This document shows positions 62,101 through 64,000 of a stretch of DNA of 64,000 nt, one piece after another. The stretch is taken from the NCBI GenBank assembly GCA_963966185.1, contig CAWZYM010000367.1, positions 194,501-258,500 on the forward strand. The letters run 5' to 3'. Position 1 is the first letter of the stretch. Each line of letters begins with the position of its first letter. The notes beneath the pieces were generated by a model. It saw only the letters and a list, made by a program, of their open reading frames with translations, had not been told where the DNA came from and searched no databases. The stretch is from Rhabditoides inermis (lineage: Eukaryota; Nematoda; Chromadorea; Rhabditida; Rhabditidae). The position numbers were made by a program, and so were the translations under genes.

Positions 62101-63806
62101 GCATCGGTTGACATCGGCCGACGTCGGCCGACGTTTCTCTGTTCACTCCAGCCCTCATCGGCCAACATCGGTTGACATCGGCCGACGTCGGCCGACGTTT
62201 CTCTGTTCAATCCAGCCCTCATCTGCTAACATCAATCCAGCACTCATCTGCCGGCATCGGTTGACATCGGCCGACGTCGGCCGACGTTTCTCTGTTCACT
62301 CCAGCCCTCATCTGCCAACATCGGTTGACATCGGCCGACGTCGGCCGACGTTTCTCTGTTCACTCCAGCCCTCATCTGCCAACATCGGTTGACATCGGCC
62401 GACGTCGGCCGACGTTTCTCTGTTCAATCCAGCCCTCATCTGCCAACATCGGTTGACATTGGCCGACGTCGGCCGACGTTTCTCTGTCCACTCCAGCCCT
62501 CATCTGCTAACATCGGTTGACATCGGCCGACGTCGGCCGACGTTTCTCTGTTCACTCCAGCCCTCATCTGCCAACATCGGTTGACATCGGCCGACGTCGG
62601 CCGACGTTTCTCTGTTCACTCAAGCCCTCATCAGCCAACATCAGTTGACATCGGCCGACGTCGGCCGACGTTTCTCTGTTCACTCCAGCCCTCATCTGCC
62701 AACATCGGTTGACATCGGCCGACGTCGGCCGACGTTTCTCTGTTCAATCCAGCCCTCATCTGCTAACATCGGTTGACATTGGCCGACGTCGGCCGACGTT
62801 TCTCTGTTCACTCCAGCTTTCATCTGCCAACATCGGTTTACATCGGCCGACGTCGGCCGACGTTTCTCTGTTCAATCCAGCCCTCATCTGCCGGCATCGG
62901 TTGACATCGGCCGACGTCGGCCGACGTTTCTCTGTTCACTTCAGCCCTCATCTGCCGGCATCGGTTGACATCGGCCGACGTCGGCCGACGTTTCTCTGTT
63001 CACTCCAGCCCTCATCTGCCAACATCGGTTGACATCGGCCGACGTCGGCCGACGTTTCTCTGTTCACTCCAGCCCTCATCTGCCAACATCGGTTGACATC
63101 GGCCGACATCGGCCGACGTTTCTCTGTTCACTCCAGCCCTCATCTGCCAACATCGGTTGACATCGGCCGACGTCGGCCGACGTTTCTCTGTCCACTCCAG
63201 CCCTCATCTGCTAACATCGGTTGACATCGGCCGACGTCGGCCGACGTTTCTCTGTTCACTTCAGCCCTCATCTGCCAACATCGGTTGACATCGGCCGACG
63301 TCGGCCAACGTTTCTCTGTTCAATCCAGCACTCATCTGCCGGCATCGGTTGACATCGGCCGACGTCGGCCGACGTTTCTCTGTTCACTCCAGCCCTCATC
63401 TGCCAACATCGGTTGACATCGGCCGACGTCGGCCGACGTTTCTCTGTTCACTCCAGCCCTCATCTGCCAACATCGGTTGACATCGGCCGACGTCGGCCAA
63501 CGTTTCTCTGTTCAATCCAGCACTCATCTAGCCAACATCGGCCGACGTCGACCGACGTCGGCCGACGTTTCTCTGTCCACTCCAGCCCTCATCTGCCAAC
63601 ATCGGTTGACATCGGCCGACGTCGGCCAACGTTTCTCTGTTCAATCCAGCCCTCATCTGCCAACATCGGTTGACATCGGCCGACGTCGGCCGACGTTTCT
63701 CTGTTCACTCCAGCCCTCATCTGCCAACATCGGTTGACATCGGCCGACGTCGGCCAACGTTTCTCTGTTCAATCCAGCACTCATCTAGCCAACATCGGCC
63801 GACGTC
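59166..63806. repeat. Satellite block pair with 2,601-bp offset
   Basis: About 59166-61205 matches about 61767-63806 at an offset of 2,601 bp (for example 60108 and 62709, 60812 and 63413). The match includes the rare GACGTCGACCGACGTCGG stretch near 60945/63546. The right limit is where the first copy has a short GGCCGACGTTTCTCTGTCC junction (61197) that the second lacks. Confidence 0.75.
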
Positions 63807-64000
63807 GACCGACGTCGGCCGACGTTTCTCTGTCCACTCCAGCCCTCATCTGCCAACATCGGTTGACATCGGCCGACGTCGGCCAACGTTTCTCTGTTCA
63901 ATCCAGTATTCATCCGCCAACATCGGTTGACATCGGCCGACGTCGGCCAACGTTTCTCTGTTCAATCCAGCCCTCATCTGCCAACATCGGTTGACATCGG

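Larger units (their letters stand above)
52693..64000. repeat. 64-bp satellite array, domain III
   Basis: The satellite resumes at the TC duplication and runs to the window edge. The first 1,035 bp complete the split HOR. Beyond about 53.8 kb the monomer mix changes: CTCAAGCCC with CATCAGTTGAC monomers, GACATTGGCC monomers, GTCGGCCACG monomers and 25-bp half-monomers become common. Divergent modules start near 53030 and 56908. No gene is present; open frames are repeat artefacts. Confidence 0.97.

Overview
The window is eukaryotic, very probably invertebrate, heterochromatin-like DNA. About 57 kb of the 64 kb is one tandem satellite with a 64-bp monomer, roughly 890 copies by length. No host protein-coding gene, rRNA or tRNA was recognised. 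The only convincing coding sequences belong to a LINE-type retrotransposon. It has an apurinic-like endonuclease joined to a reverse transcriptase, a separate coiled-coil ORF1 and a TTA-repeat tail, which points to a metazoan genome. The LINE looks CR1-like and its ORF1 style would fit a nematode or another invertebrate, but the taxon cannot be fixed from this window.

Layout: (I) 1-12343, satellite dominated by a 4,567-bp segment present twice in tandem. (LINE) 12344-16392, an apparently full-length minus-strand retrotransposon of about 4.05 kb with both ORFs open. (II) 16393-49871, satellite organised in higher-order repeats (HORs) of several sizes: 320, 1,280, 1,910 and 2,240 bp, plus blocks re-copied 10-21 kb away. 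(TIR element) 49872-52692, a 2,821-bp element with 25-bp terminal inverted repeats, a 2-bp TC target duplication and short subterminal repeats; it carries a 5'-truncated fragment of another LINE but no recognisable transposase. (III) 52693-64000, satellite again. Its first 1,035 bp complete the HOR copy that the TIR element split, and the rest contains 25-bp half-monomers that I saw only in this domain.

The monomer has two contrasting halves. One half, of about 33 bp, is built from 10-bp subrepeats. It holds seven CpGs and an 18-bp perfect palindrome centred on GACGTC. The other half, of about 31 bp, is CpG-free and pyrimidine-rich on the + strand. Because 64 = 3x21+1, reading frames rotate from monomer to monomer. 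Many short open frames appear on both strands; they are by-products of the repeat and are not annotated as genes.

The window records array evolution: decamer gain and loss inside monomers, amplification of blocks of 5 to about 71 monomers, and two transposon insertions whose pre-insertion sites can be inferred from sister repeats. The strongest observation is that the TIR element sits in the third of three 2,240-bp HOR copies. The coordinates agree exactly: 2,821 bp of element plus a 2-bp duplication equals the 2,823-bp shift of the downstream markers.
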